From the NCBI RefSeq assembly GCF_937889215.1, contig NZ_CALBEX010000157.1, forward strand, positions 1-8,105: a DNA stretch of 8,105 nt. The letters run 5' to 3'. The DNA is from an uncultured Limnohabitans sp. Lineage in GTDB: Bacteria > Pseudomonadota > Gammaproteobacteria > Burkholderiales > Burkholderiaceae_C. Below, in pieces: positions 7,853-8,105 of the stretch. Under the pieces are notes generated by a model that did not search any database, was not told where the DNA came from, and was given only the letters and a program-made list of their open reading frames with translations. The translations under genes were made by a program, and so were the position numbers. Each line of letters opens with the position of its first letter. The first letter of the stretch is position 1.

Positions 7853-8105
7853 ATGGCAACTGCAAAAAAAGCAGCAGCAAAAAAAGCTGCTCCAGTGAAA
7901 AAGGCCGCACCGGCCAAGAAAGCGGCTCCAGCTAAAAAAGTAGCTGCAGCCAAGAAACCAGCCGCTAAAAAAGCAGCACCCGCTAAGAAAGCCGCTCCTG
8001 CCAAAAAAGCAGTCGCAGCCAAAAAGCCAGCTGCCAAAAAAGTAGCCGCCAAAAAAGCAGCACCCGCTAAGAAAGCCGCTCCTGCCAAAAAAGCAGTCGC
8101 AGCCA
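7853..8105 (+). CDS. Histone H1-like Lys/Ala/Pro-rich DNA-binding protein, 3' end beyond window
   Basis: The 84 visible residues (MATAKKAAAKKAAPVKKAAP...) consist only of Ala (40), Lys (28), Pro (9), Val (5), one Thr and the initiator Met. All lysines come as 14 KK pairs, spaced mostly five or six residues apart by AAPA, AVAA or PAA. This composition is that of bacterial histone H1-like proteins (compare the H1 C-terminal tail, AlgP-type and Bordetella H1-like proteins), which bind DNA non-specifically through positive charge and are expected to be intrinsically disordered. A 28-residue unit repeats, starting at K39 and again at K67. The start is fixed by AAGGAG six bases upstream. The frame is open at the window edge, so total length and any non-repetitive C-terminal domain are unknown. 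DNA compaction is inferred from composition, not from a recognised fold. Confidence 0.88.
   Translation, partial: MATAKKAAAKKAAPVKKAAPAKKAAPAKKVAAAKKPAAKKAAPAKKAAPAKKAVAAKKPAAKKVAAKKAAPAKKAAPAKKAVAA
7967..8105 (+). repeat. 84-bp in-frame direct repeat within the histone-like gene
   Basis: The 55 bases 7967-8021 recur identically at 8051-8105, an offset of 84 bp or 28 codons. The second copy runs to the window edge and may extend. The identity includes synonymous positions, which indicates recent duplication or homogenisation and not just protein-level constraint. Earlier KKAAPAKK-like segments (7883 onward) are diverged versions of the same unit. Confidence 0.9.

Noticed and set aside
7747..8088. 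Minus-strand frame encoding repeated AAFLAG-like hydrophobic units
   Set aside because: It is the reverse complement of the Lys/Ala repeat gene, which has an excellent ribosome binding site on the plus strand; the apparent membrane protein is an artefact of the repeats.
7967..8105. Direct repeats resembling a CRISPR array or satellite
   Set aside because: The repeats are in frame, lack unique spacers of constant length, and encode the Lys/Ala units of the histone-like protein.

Overview
The window looks like a chromosomal housekeeping segment from a betaproteobacterium of the order Burkholderiales, probably near the Comamonadaceae. This is inferred from moderately high GC, the long two-ATP-cone NrdA, the short Cys-rich PP0621-type protein, and an Ala/Lys-rich histone H1-like gene just after nrdB. 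No species is claimed.

Layout. The left end (about 1-1274) holds most of ffh on the minus strand, running off the window edge and lacking only its C-terminal tail. A 77-bp divergent gap follows. Then comes a plus-strand set: an 8-TM YpjD/CcsA-type membrane protein, a small membrane-anchored zinc-ribbon-like PP0621-family protein joined to it by an ATGA overlap, and ampD (cytoplasmic 1,6-anhydromuropeptide amidase). A 415-bp non-coding region (3041-3455) separates ampD from nrdA. It holds an AT-only palindrome, a 17-bp dyad, and a well-formed sigma-70 promoter flanked and overlapped by two NrdR boxes. nrdA and nrdB (class I ribonucleotide reductase alpha and beta) follow, separated by 140 bp with a strong stem-loop. 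A Rho-independent terminator closes the nrd unit. The right edge is the start of a Lys/Ala/Pro repeat protein of the bacterial histone H1-like type, with an 84-bp direct repeat in its coding sequence.

How the genes work together. NrdA and NrdB form one enzyme that makes deoxyribonucleotides. The two 16-bp NrdR boxes, 32 bp apart centre to centre with the second covering the -10 element, indicate repression by NrdR when dATP is high. AmpD recycles cell-wall fragments. Ffh targets membrane proteins to the translocon with 4.5S RNA. The YpjD-type and PP0621-type proteins have no firmly known function; their translational coupling suggests a shared membrane role.

No mobile element, CRISPR array, phage or defence gene, or tRNA/rRNA was seen. 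The window is largely ordinary conserved chromosome. The items most worth a second look are the nrd control region, the repeat-built histone-like gene, the coupled YpjD/PP0621 pair and the matching LSWD motifs at both ends of NrdB.
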